Below the pieces are notes generated by a model that saw nothing but the letters and a program-made list of their open reading frames with translations, had not been told where the DNA came from and did not search any database. Shown piece after piece: positions 18,268-27,492 of a stretch of DNA of 64,000 bases. Source of the stretch: Desulfobacter sp. Its GTDB lineage: Bacteria > Desulfobacterota > Desulfobacteria > Desulfobacterales > Desulfobacteraceae. How positions within the stretch are numbered: the stretch's first letter is position 1; each line of letters begins with the position of its first letter. The stretch spans positions 1 through 64,000 of the forward strand of contig CP054838.1 of NCBI GenBank assembly GCA_028768545.1. The letters are read 5' to 3'. Both the position numbers and the translations under genes were made by a program.

Positions 18268-20271
18268 ATGAAAAAAAGATCACTAAAATTCAAACTCATT
18301 GTCGGGGGAGTTCTGGCTGCCATCGTCCCTTTAATGATTGTCGGGCTTTTTGCAATCAGCAAATCATCAACAGCACTTGGTTTTCTTGCAAAGGGACAGG
18401 CCCAGATGGTGGCTAAAAACATGGCCACCATGGTGGACATGGTCATGGCCCAGGAAATCAAATTTGCAAAGGGGCTGGCTGTTGATCCACGAATAAAGGA
18501 AGCCGCCTCCCAAGTGGCCCGGGTCGGGGTGGACAATGCCATGATGGAATTAAAGGATTTGGACAATTTTTTGGGAGATGCCTTTAATGAAGTAGGAGAA
18601 AATTATAATCTTTTCTTTGTCACGGATGCGCGGGGAACCTTCATATCCGACAACAAGGGCGGCGCCAATCGAACAACAAAATTATCTATCAAAGACAGGG
18701 ATTATTTTTCTTTGGTTCAAACAAGCGGAACCGTTGTCATTGGATCACCCGTCATATCCAAGACCACAGGGCTCCCCATTACCGTAGTGGCCGTACCCCT
18801 GAAAACAGATTCCGGACAGTTTGCGGGTATGTTTGGAATAACCCTTAAACTCGATACCCTGTCAAAGCAGATTTCCCAGGCAAAATTGGGCAGCACCGGT
18901 TACTGCTTTATGGCCAACAAAAAAGGGCTGATCATTGCCCATCCAAACCAGGACCATATCCTAAAACTGGACCTTAAGAAACGCAACGGTATGGAATTGA
19001 TTGTGGATGATATGCTGGCTCAAAAATCCGGAATGGACCACTATACCTTTAAAGGTATCCCTAAAATCGCGGGCTTTGCACCGGTTCCTGCCACCGGCTG
19101 GAGCATCTGCGTGACCCAGAATGAGGCTGAATTTATGGCGCCGGTGGTTGAGATCCGAAATATTGTTCTGATGGCCGGCATTATTTTTCTGGTTCTCACG
19201 GTTTTGGCTGTGCTCTGGTTTGTCGGCCGTATCATGGCCCAGTTGGGAAGTGATCCGTCCAAACTTGCCAGAATCGCTGACCGCATTGCCCGGGGCGACC
19301 TTAGTGTTGAATTTGATACCCATGGTAAAAAAATCACGGGAGTCTACGGTAATATGAAAAAAATGACAGAAAATCTGACCCGTATGTTCACGGATATTAC
19401 CTGGGGAGTCCAGCCCCTGACATCTTCTTCCACAGAGCTTTCAGCCATTTCACAGCAGATGGCCTCAGGGTCTGAGCAATCCTCTCAAAAGGCAAATAAT
19501 GTGGCATCGGCAGCCGAAGAGATGGCCACCAGCATGAACAGTGTTGCCGCAGCCACTGAACAGACCACTGCCAGTCTTCAGGTGATTGTTGCGGCTGCAG
19601 AAGAGATGTCAGCGACCATAAATGAAATTGCGAAAAACACCTCAAAGGGAAGCCAGACAACATCAACTGCAGTTGAAAAGGCAGAACATATTTCCAGAAA
19701 GGTCGATGACCTGGGCAAGGCCGCTTTGGAAATTTCCAAGGTCACGGAAACCATTTCAGATATTTCCGAACAGACAAACCTGCTGGCACTCAACGCCACC
19801 ATAGAAGCGGCAAGAGCCGGCGAGGCAGGCAAAGGCTTTGCCGTTGTTGCCGGGGAAATCAAGGCCCTGGCCCAGCAGACGGCAGAAGCCACCGATGAAA
19901 TCGGCTCCAGGATCGGCGACGTACAGACAAGCACCCAGGAGTCTGTATCTGCCATTGGATCCATTGTGGATATCATCAATGAAATCGATGCCATTGTGAC
20001 CTCTGTGGCAACGGCCATAGAAGAACAATCAGCCACCACCCAGGAAATTTCAACCAATGTCAGCCAGGCCGCTGCCGGGGTTCAGGAAGTCAATGAAAAT
20101 GTAAACCAGACATCTGCGGTGGCAGGAGAGGTGACCGAGGATATCCACCAGGTCAGCCAAGCCGCTGATGAGATAAATGCGGGAAGCATTCAGGTGAATA
20201 CCAGTGCCGTGGAATTGTCCAAGCTGGCTGAAAATCTCAACGAAATGGTCAGCAGGTTTAAGCTCAAGTAA
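18268..20271 (+). CDS. Methyl-accepting chemotaxis protein with Cache sensor
   Basis: A 667-residue chemoreceptor: TM1 (~10-32), a periplasmic double-Cache-like domain (~40-285; [40 protein letters not shown]), TM2 (~290-311), HAMP (~312-365) and a long signalling coiled coil ending at 667. The hairpin tip is conserved ([20 protein letters not shown] and [14 protein letters not shown]). No C-terminal CheR/CheB tether is visible; it ends RFKLK. It would sense a small extracellular ligand and control CheA; the ligand cannot be inferred. AAGGAAAG precedes the ATG. Expression probably depends on the sigma-54 promoter at 17726, whose presumed activator is disrupted. Confidence 0.93.
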   Translation: MKKRSLKFKLIVGGVLAAIVPLMIVGLFAISKSSTALGFLAKGQAQMVAKNMATMVDMVMAQEIKFAKGLAVDPRIKEAASQVARVGVDNAMMELKDLDNFLGDAFNEVGENYNLFFVTDARGTFISDNKGGANRTTKLSIKDRDYFSLVQTSGTVVIGSPVISKTTGLPITVVAVPLKTDSGQFAGMFGITLKLDTLSKQISQAKLGSTGYCFMANKKGLIIAHPNQDHILKLDLKKRNGMELIVDDMLAQKSGMDHYTFKGIPKIAGFAPVPATGWSICVTQNEAEFMAPVVEIRNIVLMAGIIFLVLTVLAVLWFVGRIMAQLGSDPSKLARIADRIARGDLSVEFDTHGKKITGVYGNMKKMTENLTRMFTDITWGVQPLTSSSTELSAISQQMASGSEQSSQKANNVASAAEEMATSMNSVAAATEQTTASLQVIVAAAEEMSATINEIAKNTSKGSQTTSTAVEKAEHISRKVDDLGKAALEISKVTETISDISEQTNLLALNATIEAARAGEAGKGFAVVAGEIKALAQQTAEATDEIGSRIGDVQTSTQESVSAIGSIVDIINEIDAIVTSVATAIEEQSATTQEISTNVSQAAAGVQEVNENVNQTSAVAGEVTEDIHQVSQAADEINAGSIQVNTSAVELSKLAENLNEMVSRFKLK

Positions 20272-20274
20272 GGG

Positions 20275-20325
20275 CCAGACCCTAAAGCCGACCTGGTATT
20301 TCACCAGGTCGGCTTTAGGGTCTGG
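20275..20325 (+). terminator. Long perfect hairpin behind the chemoreceptor gene
   Basis: Arms of 23 bp (left begins CCAGACCCTAAAGCCGACCT at 20275, right ends at 20325) close over a 5-nt loop, four bases after the chemoreceptor stop. No U-tract follows (GGTTAAGG), so it may be a weak terminator or a 3'-end stabilising structure. Confidence 0.6.
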
Positions 20326-20379
20326 GGTTAAGGCTCCCGGTCAGAATAAAACCTCCCATATGTCTTCATCTTCGTCGTT

Positions 20380-20420
20380 GGGTGGCTGGGCACATATGTC
20401 TAATATGCTCCCAGCCACCC
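20380..20420. repeat. Inverted repeat in intergenic region
   Basis: GGGTGGCTGGG (20380-20390) pairs with CCCAGCCACCC (20410-20420) over a 19-nt loop that can itself pair (CATAT/ATATG). It lies between convergent genes and may act as a bidirectional transcription end, although there is no strong T-run. Confidence 0.5.
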
Positions 20421-20513
20421 GCCTTGAATACAATAAAAAATCTTAAGCCATATTTTGGAAAATTTTAATTCGACCGTGAGCCTAAGCTGGCGGTCTTTAA
20501 AACCCCCACGCCA

Positions 20514-22262
20514 TTATTTCACCCGGCCTTCTTTCCAGGCCTGGAGAAGCTTGTCATAATCAAGGGTTTCCCCCTGGGGTTTTTCATTGGCCAGTTTGGC
20601 CTTGGGAGAGCCTGGTTTGTTCAGCCAATAGGATTCATCCCTTTTTTTGTTCAAAAGGGGTCCCTTGTCTCCCTGGACACCGGATCTTGCGATCCGCATC
20701 ATGATTTTATCCTGCTCTTTTGCCAGATTGTCCATGGCGGTTGACACGGTGACTTCTCCGGCAACAGCCTCACCAATATTCTGCCACCAGAGCTGGGCAA
20801 GTTTGGGGTAATCCGGTACATTGGTTCCCGTGGGTGTCCAGGCCACCCGTGCGGGGCTTCTGTAAAATTCAACCAGGCCGCCGAGCTTGGGTGCCCGCTC
20901 GGTAAAAGACTTGTCCTGGATGTCCGAATCCCTGAATGGGGTCAGGCCCACATGGGTTTTTTTCAGGGAGGTGGTTTTGCAGACGCAGAACTGGGCAAAG
21001 AGCCAGGCCGCTTTTCTCCGGTCAATGGGCGTGCTCTTGAGCAGGGTCCACGAACCGCAGTCCTGGTATCCCAGCTTCATGCCCTCTTCCCAATAGGGTC
21101 CGTGGGGTGAGGGGGCCATCCGCCATTTGGGGGTGCCGTCCGCATTGACCACGGGAAGTCCCTCTTTAACAATGGAAGAGACAAAGGAATTATACCAGAA
21201 GATCTGCTGGGCCACATTGCCCGTGGCAAGATAGGGAATAGACTGGTAAAAATCCATGCCAAGGGCGCCGGGAGGGGCATATTTTCTGAGCCACTCCATA
21301 TATTTTTTCAGGGGGTATTTGGCTGCAGGACCGTTGGTGGCACCGCCCCGGCTGACTGAAGCGCCCACGGGCCGGTTGTTTTCATCCACACGGATTCCCC
21401 ATTCATCCACGGGCTTTCCATTGGGAATGCCCTTGTCTCCTGCGCCTGCCATGGAGAGCCAGGCATCGGTGAACCGCCATCCCAGATCCGGGGCTTTTTT
21501 CCCATAATCCATGTGCCCGTAAATGGCCCGGCCGTCTATTTCGCCCACATGCTCGCTGAAAAATTCGGCAATGTCTTCATAGGCAGACCAGTTCACAGGA
21601 ACTCCAAGTTCATACCCGTAGATTTCTTTGAATTGTTTTTTAAAATCCGCCCGATTAAACCAGTCGTAACGAAACCAGTAGAGGTTTGCGAACTGCTGAT
21701 CCGGAAGCTGATAGAACTTGCCGTCAGGCCCTGTTGTAAAAGATTTTCCCATGAAATCGTCAATATCCAGAGTGGGAAGGGTGACATCTTTTCCCTGGCC
21801 TGTCATCCAGTCGGTGAGGTTGACCACATGGCCGTACCGGGAATGGGTGCCGATGAGGTCTGAGTCATTGACATAGGCGTCAAAAACATTCTTGCCCGAC
21901 TGCATCTGGATCTGGAGTTTTTCAATGACATCCCCCTCCTGGATCAGGTCATGGATGACCTTGATGCCGGTGATCTCGTAGAAGGCTTTTGCCAACACCT
22001 TTGATTCATACTCATGGGTGGGGATGGTTTCGGAGACCACCTTGATCTCCATGCCCTTACAAGGTGCAGCTGCCTTGATAAACCATGCCATCTCATTTTG
22101 CTGTTCTTTTTTTGACAAGGTGGAGGGTTGAAATTCCGTATCGATCCAGCATTTTGCAGCGTTCATATCTGCAAATGCATAACCTGAACAGAAGGTGAAC
22201 AAAATCGTAGAAACAACCAACCAAAGCCATTGGCCCGGTATTTTCCCTAACCTTTTTTTCAT
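20514..22262 (-). CDS. glpV: Glycerol ABC transporter substrate-binding protein GlpV
   Basis: A 582-residue periplasmic binding protein with a clear signal peptide (residues 1-~31, ending GYAFA). It is larger than typical sugar-binding proteins and fits the family 1 binding proteins of glycerol transporters such as Rhizobium GlpV. Visible stretches include FYQLPDQQFANLYWFRYDWF and the C-terminal DYDKLLQAWKEGR. It is the last gene of a minus-strand operon glpK-S-T-P-Q-DUF2160-V, the arrangement expected for GlpSTPQV. It looks intact, but the ATPase subunit GlpT is interrupted, so uptake by this route is probably lost. Confidence 0.85.
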   Translation of the reverse strand: MKKRLGKIPGQWLWLVVSTILFTFCSGYAFADMNAAKCWIDTEFQPSTLSKKEQQNEMAWFIKAAAPCKGMEIKVVSETIPTHEYESKVLAKAFYEITGIKVIHDLIQEGDVIEKLQIQMQSGKNVFDAYVNDSDLIGTHSRYGHVVNLTDWMTGQGKDVTLPTLDIDDFMGKSFTTGPDGKFYQLPDQQFANLYWFRYDWFNRADFKKQFKEIYGYELGVPVNWSAYEDIAEFFSEHVGEIDGRAIYGHMDYGKKAPDLGWRFTDAWLSMAGAGDKGIPNGKPVDEWGIRVDENNRPVGASVSRGGATNGPAAKYPLKKYMEWLRKYAPPGALGMDFYQSIPYLATGNVAQQIFWYNSFVSSIVKEGLPVVNADGTPKWRMAPSPHGPYWEEGMKLGYQDCGSWTLLKSTPIDRRKAAWLFAQFCVCKTTSLKKTHVGLTPFRDSDIQDKSFTERAPKLGGLVEFYRSPARVAWTPTGTNVPDYPKLAQLWWQNIGEAVAGEVTVSTAMDNLAKEQDKIMMRIARSGVQGDKGPLLNKKRDESYWLNKPGSPKAKLANEKPQGETLDYDKLLQAWKEGRVK

Positions 22263-22307
22263 GTGTGATCTCCTTCTTATGGCCTTAAATAAGGGGATTT
22301 TTGCCCA

Positions 22308-22332
22308 TGGGTATCAAGGCCGTGGATACCCA
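22308..22332. repeat. Small hairpin between DUF2160 gene and glpV
   Basis: TGGGTATC (22308-22315) pairs with GATACCCA (22325-22332). In the mRNA it lies just ahead of the binding-protein gene, where processing or stabilising hairpins are common in ABC operons. The role is inferred only from position. Confidence 0.4.
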
Positions 22333-22376
22333 CAGCACCCCGTAATATTTTTATATGAAATGCCGGCCTGTTAAAT

Positions 22377-22655
22377 TTATCCCCAGCGCATGAGAATGAC
22401 CATCCAGCCGAGGGAGACGGCAAATGCGATCCACAGGGTGAGGCTGGAAAGCCCCAGCCAGGCCAAATGAATGTATGCACTGCTTAAAAGACCGATAAAA
22501 AGCCGATCTCCCCGGGTGGTTGCAATGGGCAGAAACCCGCGTCTTTTCACACAAGGAGAGATAATCTGCCAAATGGTCATTGCCAAAAGTATCAGGGCAA
22601 TGGTGATAAAAAAAATTGCCGTGGGCAGGGTCCATGCCATCCATTCAAATCTCAT
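22377..22655 (-). CDS. DUF2160 small membrane protein of glycerol ABC operon
   Basis: A 92-residue protein with two or three hydrophobic segments (~8-32, ~52-72, ~74-90) and a conserved-looking MRFEWMAWTLPTAIFFITI start. DUF2160 proteins occur between the permease and binding-protein genes of glycerol transporters, exactly the position here. It is probably an accessory inner-membrane subunit; the role is not established. It starts 9 bp after the glpQ stop. Confidence 0.75.
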   Translation of the reverse strand: MRFEWMAWTLPTAIFFITIALILLAMTIWQIISPCVKRRGFLPIATTRGDRLFIGLLSSAYIHLAWLGLSSLTLWIAFAVSLGWMVILMRWG

Positions 22656-22664
22656 AGCATCCTC

Positions 22665-23462
22665 CTATACTCTTCCCATGGCAAATCCCTTTGCCATATG
22701 ATTTCGAACAAACCAGATCACCAAAGCACCCGGAACAATGGTCAATATACCGGCAGCAGACAACAGCCCCCAGTCAAGGCCTGAAGCACTCACCGTCCTT
22801 GTCATGATGGCGGCAATGGGCTTGGCAGAAGTGGTGGTCAGCGTTCTTGCAAACAAAAGCTCCACCCAGGAAAACATGAAACAAAAAAAGGCGGTCACCC
22901 CCACGCCCGAGCGGATCAAAGGAATGAAAATCCGGGTAAAAAACCGGACAAAAGAATACCCGTCAATATAGGCGGTTTCATCGACTTCCTTGGGCACACC
23001 GGACATGAAGCCTTCAAGTATCCATACGGCAAGGGGCACGTTGAACAGGCAGTGGGCCAGGGCCACGGCAATGTGGGTGTCGATAAGTCCCACGGTGGAG
23101 TAGAGCTGGAAAAAGGGGAGCAAAAATACGGCTGCCGGTGCCATGCGGTTGGTGAGCAGCCAGAAAAACATCTGGCCGTCACCCAAAAATCTGTACCGGG
23201 AAAAGGCATAGGCTGCCGGCAGAGCCACGGCAAGGGAGATGCCCGTGTTCATGGTCACGTATAAAATGGAGTTGATATACCCTGAATACCAGGAGGCATC
23301 GGAAAAAATTTTCATATAATTTTCAAAGGTCAGATGCCTGGGATAGAGGGAAAAAACGCTTAAAATATCGGCATTGGTCCGCAAAGACATGTTGAGCATC
23401 CAATAAATGGGCAGCATGAGCAAAATAAAATAAAGGATCAGACACAGGGTTCTTTTTTTCAT
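22665..23462 (-). CDS. glpQ: Glycerol ABC transporter permease GlpQ
   Basis: A 265-residue MalG-type permease with six predicted TM helices and the cytoplasmic EAA loop (DETAYIDGYSFVRFFTRIFIPL, with the ..G.........IPL pattern). I chose the ATG at 23462, which overlaps the glpP stop in ATGA; the upstream frame to 23513 is probably untranslated. Forms the membrane channel with GlpP. Intact in sequence. Confidence 0.87.
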   Translation of the reverse strand: MKKRTLCLILYFILLMLPIYWMLNMSLRTNADILSVFSLYPRHLTFENYMKIFSDASWYSGYINSILYVTMNTGISLAVALPAAYAFSRYRFLGDGQMFFWLLTNRMAPAAVFLLPFFQLYSTVGLIDTHIAVALAHCLFNVPLAVWILEGFMSGVPKEVDETAYIDGYSFVRFFTRIFIPLIRSGVGVTAFFCFMFSWVELLFARTLTTTSAKPIAAIMTRTVSASGLDWGLLSAAGILTIVPGALVIWFVRNHMAKGFAMGRV

Positions 23463-24331
23463 TGGACCTCTCCTTTCCCCACATTTTGAAGGGCCTGGTA
23501 AAACAGCCAGCAAAAGAGCAGGATGATTAAAAAATAAATCAGGGAGAATGCCGCAGCAGGTCCCAGATCAAACTGACCCACAGCCACCTTGACCAGATAG
23601 ATGGACAAAAAGGTGGTGGTGTTGCCGGGCCCTCCGCCGGTGAGCACAAAGGGTTCGGCATAGATGAGAAAACTGTCCATGAACCGCAGCAACAGGGCAA
23701 TGGTCAATACCCCTCTCATCTTGGGCAGCTGGATATATTTAAACACGGCCCAGCCCGAGGCCCCGTCAATGCGGGCGGCCTGGAAATAGGCATCGGGAAT
23801 AGCCCGCAGCCCGGCATAGGCCAGCAAGGCCACCAGAGGTGTCCAATGCCAGACCTCCATGAGCATGAGGGTAACCCAGGCATCCGAGGGGCTGGCCGTG
23901 TGGTCAAATGCAATGCCCAGGCTGTTGATGCCGGCGCCGAACAATCCAATATCCGGACGGGTGAATATCATCCATATGGTGCCGATGACATTCCAGGGAA
24001 TGAGCAGGGGCAGAGCCAGCAAAACCAGGCTGAACGAAGCCCCCCACCCTTTCTTGGGCATCATCAGGGCGATGATCACCCCCAGGGGCATTTCAATGAT
24101 CAAAACCAGTCCTGAAAAAATAAACTGGCGCATGAGGGCCTCGTGGAGGCGTTTATCCCCCATCACCTCTTTAAACCATTCCATTCCCACAAATACCCGC
24201 TGGCCCGGGCCGAAAATATCCTGAATGGAATAGTTTACAACAGTCATCAACGGAATGATGGCGCTGAAGGCTACAATGATAAACACGGGCAGTACCAGAA
24301 ACCATGCCTTATTGTCTTCCCATTTATCCAT
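23459..24331 (-). CDS. glpP: Glycerol ABC transporter permease GlpP
   Basis: A 290-residue MalF-type permease with about six TM helices. It starts MDKWEDNKAWFLVLPVFIIV and has an EAA-type loop (QAARIDGASGWAVFKYIQLP) that contacts the ATPase. It follows glpT by ~10 bp and overlaps glpQ by 4 bp. AAAGGAGAGACT precedes the ATG. It should pair with GlpQ as the membrane part of the glycerol importer. Confidence 0.88.
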   Translation of the reverse strand: MDKWEDNKAWFLVLPVFIIVAFSAIIPLMTVVNYSIQDIFGPGQRVFVGMEWFKEVMGDKRLHEALMRQFIFSGLVLIIEMPLGVIIALMMPKKGWGASFSLVLLALPLLIPWNVIGTIWMIFTRPDIGLFGAGINSLGIAFDHTASPSDAWVTLMLMEVWHWTPLVALLAYAGLRAIPDAYFQAARIDGASGWAVFKYIQLPKMRGVLTIALLLRFMDSFLIYAEPFVLTGGGPGNTTTFLSIYLVKVAVGQFDLGPAAAFSLIYFLIILLFCWLFYQALQNVGKGEVQ

Positions 24332-25095
24332 AGTCTCTCCTTTAGGTTAAAAGCCGGTCATTGCAGAATAAGCGAATCCAGTCGGTGGGGAATTTTAGCC
24401 AGACCCTCTCCCGGGGGATGGGGCGGCCTTCTGGAATTCTTGCCCGGACGAGATGTTCCCCGATACCAACGGTCAGGATTTTAAAACTGCCCTGGTCTTC
24501 CATTTGTTTCACCCGGGCCGCAACCCCATGGTCTAGGGAGCTGTCATGAACCTCAAGGTGGAGCGGACGGATGCCCAGCTTGATGGACCCTTGGGCCTTT
24601 GCTCCCAGTGCCGAAAGTTTTTCTCCCAGAAAGATATCGGCATTTCCCGCACGGGCAGAGCCGTTTTCCAGGGTCACCGGAAGAAAATTCATGCCCGGAC
24701 TGCCGATGAAATACCCCACAAAGCTGTGGACGGGATTTTCAAACAGCTCCTGGGGAGTGCCGATCTGAACGATTTCTCCCTCGTACATCACCATGACCTG
24801 GTCCGCAAAGGTCAAGGCTTCCACCTGGTCGTGGGTGACATAGACAAAGGTCAATTTCAGCTGTTCGTGTATCTCTTTGAGTTTACACCTCAACTGCCAC
24901 TTGAGATTGGGATCAATCACGGTCAGGGGTTCATCAAAAAGGATGGCATTCACATCTTTTCGCACAAGGCCCCGGCCCAGGGAAATTTTCTGTTTGGCAT
25001 CGGCAGCAAGGCCTGCAGCCCTTTTTTTGAGAAAGGGGGTCAAATCCAGGATATCTGCCACTTCCAATACCCTGGCCCGTACATCGGTTTCATTA

Positions 25096-25978
25096 TAGCA
25101 ATGCCGATAATTATTTATACATCCTGATAATTTCATCAATCGTTTCGTTTTCATTGTATTCACGGATGGTTTTTAGGGCCGCAAAATCGTGTTCAATCGG
25201 ATTGAGATCCGGTGAATACGGGGGCAAAAACAAAAGAGCTGCACCAGTTCTTTCTATCAAATATTTGGTTTCTTCGCCCTTGTGGAAGGATGCGTTATCC
25301 ATCACAACGACATGATTATCGTTCAGATGTGGACTCAACTGGTGTTCGATCCAAGCATTAAAGATATCCGCATTGCATGTTCCCTGAAACAAAAATGGTT
25401 CTTCAAAACTATATTCGATGCGGGCAGCAATCAAAGACGTTCGAGGGTGCTTTGTTCCTGCAATCAAACCATGAACACGCTGCCCTTTGAGAGCATATCC
25501 ATAGCGACGGGTTGTATAAGGCGAAAAGCCGCTTTCATCAACATAAACAAACGTTTTGCAACGACGTACATAACGTTCACGAAGACGAAGATATGCCTTT
25601 CTTTTGCTGTCGCTTCGCTCCCTGTATCCCGTCATCTTTTTTTTCGAGTGATTCCGAGTTGTTTCATATTATACCAGATACAGGCACGGGATACTCCGAA
25701 ATGCTGCGCCCTTTCCGATTGTGTCATGTCATCATTTGTCTCCACATGGAGGCGCAAAGCTTCCAGATCCAAACTTCGTGGTCCTTTTGGACCGGGTTTC
25801 TTGTATGACAAACCATCTTCGGCAGACGTCCAGTTGTGAACACTTCCACGGGATACATTAAACTGACTGGCAGCTTCCGTCTTGCTTCCTCCATTTTCTA
25901 CAAAATCTATAACGCGTTTGCGTAAATCTGATGAATATCTCATGGGGAAAATATAAGTTGTATAAATCCTTGTTCAAG
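25096..25978 (-). mobile_element. IS630-family insertion sequence (complete)
   Basis: 883 bp bounded by TA dinucleotides (25094-25095 and 25979-25980), the target duplication typical of IS630/Tc1-mariner. The termini are only imperfect inverted repeats; both contain ATTTATACA 10-20 bp inside. It encodes a two-frame transposase. It interrupts glpT between the codons for T and N of EQTIN. A truncated second copy lies at 1323-1836. Confidence 0.9.
25111..25943 (-). CDS. IS630-family transposase made by -1 frameshifting
   Basis: The first frame (25943 to 25632, 103 residues) is a helix-turn-helix domain with two HTH-like units (SKTEAASQFNVSRGSVHNW and QSERAQHFGVSRACIW). The second frame (to 25111) is the DDE domain: D in YVDESGFSPY, D in VVMDNASFHKG, E in PPYSPDLNPIEHDF. 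The frames overlap at an eight-A run (plus-strand T8 at 25637-25644), read CGA AAA AAA AGA TGA in the first frame. A -1 slip on A-AAA-AAA gives a continuous fusion protein ending TRKKKMTGYRE, the usual IS630 arrangement. Confidence 0.88.
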
Positions 25979-26396
25979 TAATTGTTTGCTCTGCTATAAA
26001 CCCCCGGTTGCGCAGAGGAAAGGCCAGGTTATTAAAGACCGACATGGTGTCATAAAGGACAGGGAACTGAAACACCTGGGCAATATTGCGTTTTTCAGGG
26101 GCAAGCCCGGTAACATCCTTGCCATCAAACAAGACCCGCCCCCGGGTGGGGGTGATCAATCCTGAGATCACATTGAGAAGGGTGGTTTTACCGCAGCCCG
26201 AAGGCCCGAGCAGGGCATAGGCCCCCCCATCCTCCCATACATTGTGAATCCGCTTGAGTGCATAGTCTAACGGTGCTTTAGAAACACGCCCATAGGAGTG
26301 GGTAATTTCTTTTAGATCAATTTTAGCCATGGGATTTCCTTTTTATCCTTATCTTCCATGGACCAGAGGATCCGGCGCCAGCACCAGATCTCCAGC

Positions 26397-27440
26397 TTAG
26401 GAAAAAACAAAAAAATTAGCCGGGTTCATAAATACCAATGTATTTGATCCGATTTTCAAGGAAACAATGCCCACCTCCTGGACCACCAGGCGTTCGCCTG
26501 AGCAGTCCACATGGATAAAGGTTTCAGATCCGTTGATTTCGGCAAGCTTCACCCGTGCGGTCAATTGGAGGTCGCCTGGGTCCTGGGCCTTTAAAAACAG
26601 GTTGTTGGACCTTATCCCCAGGATATAAGACCCCGGGGTCAATTGCTTGAGATGTCCGGAAAGACTCAGAACATCCCCGGAGTTTAAAATAAGGATCTCC
26701 CCCTCCACCCGGCAGGCAAGATAATTGATGGGAGGATCTGAAAACACTTCGGCCACCTTAAGGGTCGAAGGCTCTCTGTACACCTGGGTGGTCGGTCCTG
26801 TCTGGAGAATTTTTCCCTGGTCCATGACAACGATATTTCCGCCGAGTTTCAAGGCTTCACAGGGTTCGGTGGTGGTATAGACCACCATGGCATTCCGGTG
26901 TTTGAATATCTCCTGAAGTTCGGTCTGCAGCTCTTCTCTTAATTTATAGTCCAGGTTGACCAGGGGTTCATCCATGAGCAGAAGCTGGGTATCTTTGACC
27001 AGGGCCCTGGCAATGGCGGTGCGCTGCTGCTGACCGCCGGACAATTCTGCGGGCAGCCGGTCGAGCATGGGGGTCAAATGAAGGATCTCAGCCACCTCAG
27101 TCACCCGCTTTTGTATTTCAGCTCTGTCCATTTTTGCCACCTTGAGCGGAGAGGCGATATTGTCAAATACCGTAAACGAGGGATAGTTGATAAACTGCTG
27201 GTAGACCATGGCAATACTGCGCTTTCTCACCGGGACCCCGGTGATATCCCTATGGTCCATGACAAGCGATCCCCGGGTGGGACGGTCCAGTCCTGCCATG
27301 ATGCGCAAAAGAGAGGTTTTACCGGCCAGGGTGCGGCCGAGTACAACGGTTTTGGACCCGGATTCAATGTCCAGATTGATATTGGACAAATGGATCTCTT
27401 TATCCAGGCTCTTGTAAACGTGTTCAAGGGATAATCCCAT
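26397..27440 (-). CDS. glpS: Glycerol ABC transporter ATPase GlpS
   Basis: A 347-residue ABC ATPase. Walker A is GRTLAGKTS, Q-loop VYQQF, signature LSGGQQQR, Walker B LLLMDEP, and a C-terminal TOBE-like domain (~235-347). The switch (H-loop) histidine is replaced: the segment reads VVYTTTEPCEAL. Thus GlpS has a good signature but no H-loop, the reverse of GlpT. Start at ATG 27440 with GGAGG six bases upstream; the open frame to 27506 is probably leader. It lies in the operon between glpK and glpT. Confidence 0.88.
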   Translation of the reverse strand: MGLSLEHVYKSLDKEIHLSNINLDIESGSKTVVLGRTLAGKTSLLRIMAGLDRPTRGSLVMDHRDITGVPVRKRSIAMVYQQFINYPSFTVFDNIASPLKVAKMDRAEIQKRVTEVAEILHLTPMLDRLPAELSGGQQQRTAIARALVKDTQLLLMDEPLVNLDYKLREELQTELQEIFKHRNAMVVYTTTEPCEALKLGGNIVVMDQGKILQTGPTTQVYREPSTLKVAEVFSDPPINYLACRVEGEILILNSGDVLSLSGHLKQLTPGSYILGIRSNNLFLKAQDPGDLQLTARVKLAEINGSETFIHVDCSGERLVVQEVGIVSLKIGSNTLVFMNPANFFVFS

Positions 27441-27492
27441 TATCTGCCTCCCGGAAAATAAAATTCGGATACAACCCGAATCATTGTAAAAA

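Larger units (their letters stand above)
24342..26330 (-). pseudogene. glpT: Glycerol ABC transporter ATPase GlpT split by IS630
   Basis: The N-terminal part (26330 down to 25981) has Walker [10 protein letters not shown] and ends RGFIAEQT. The C-terminal part (25093 down to 24342) resumes with NETDVRARVLEVADILDL. Removing the IS630 and one TA joins them in frame as EQTINETDV. The C-terminal part has Walker B ILFDEP, the H-loop YVTHDQVEAL and the TOBE-like region, but its signature is degenerate (DAKQKISLGRG instead of LSGGQ). The natural partner GlpS has the complementary defect. As interrupted, neither fragment can be a working ATPase. Confidence 0.92.
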
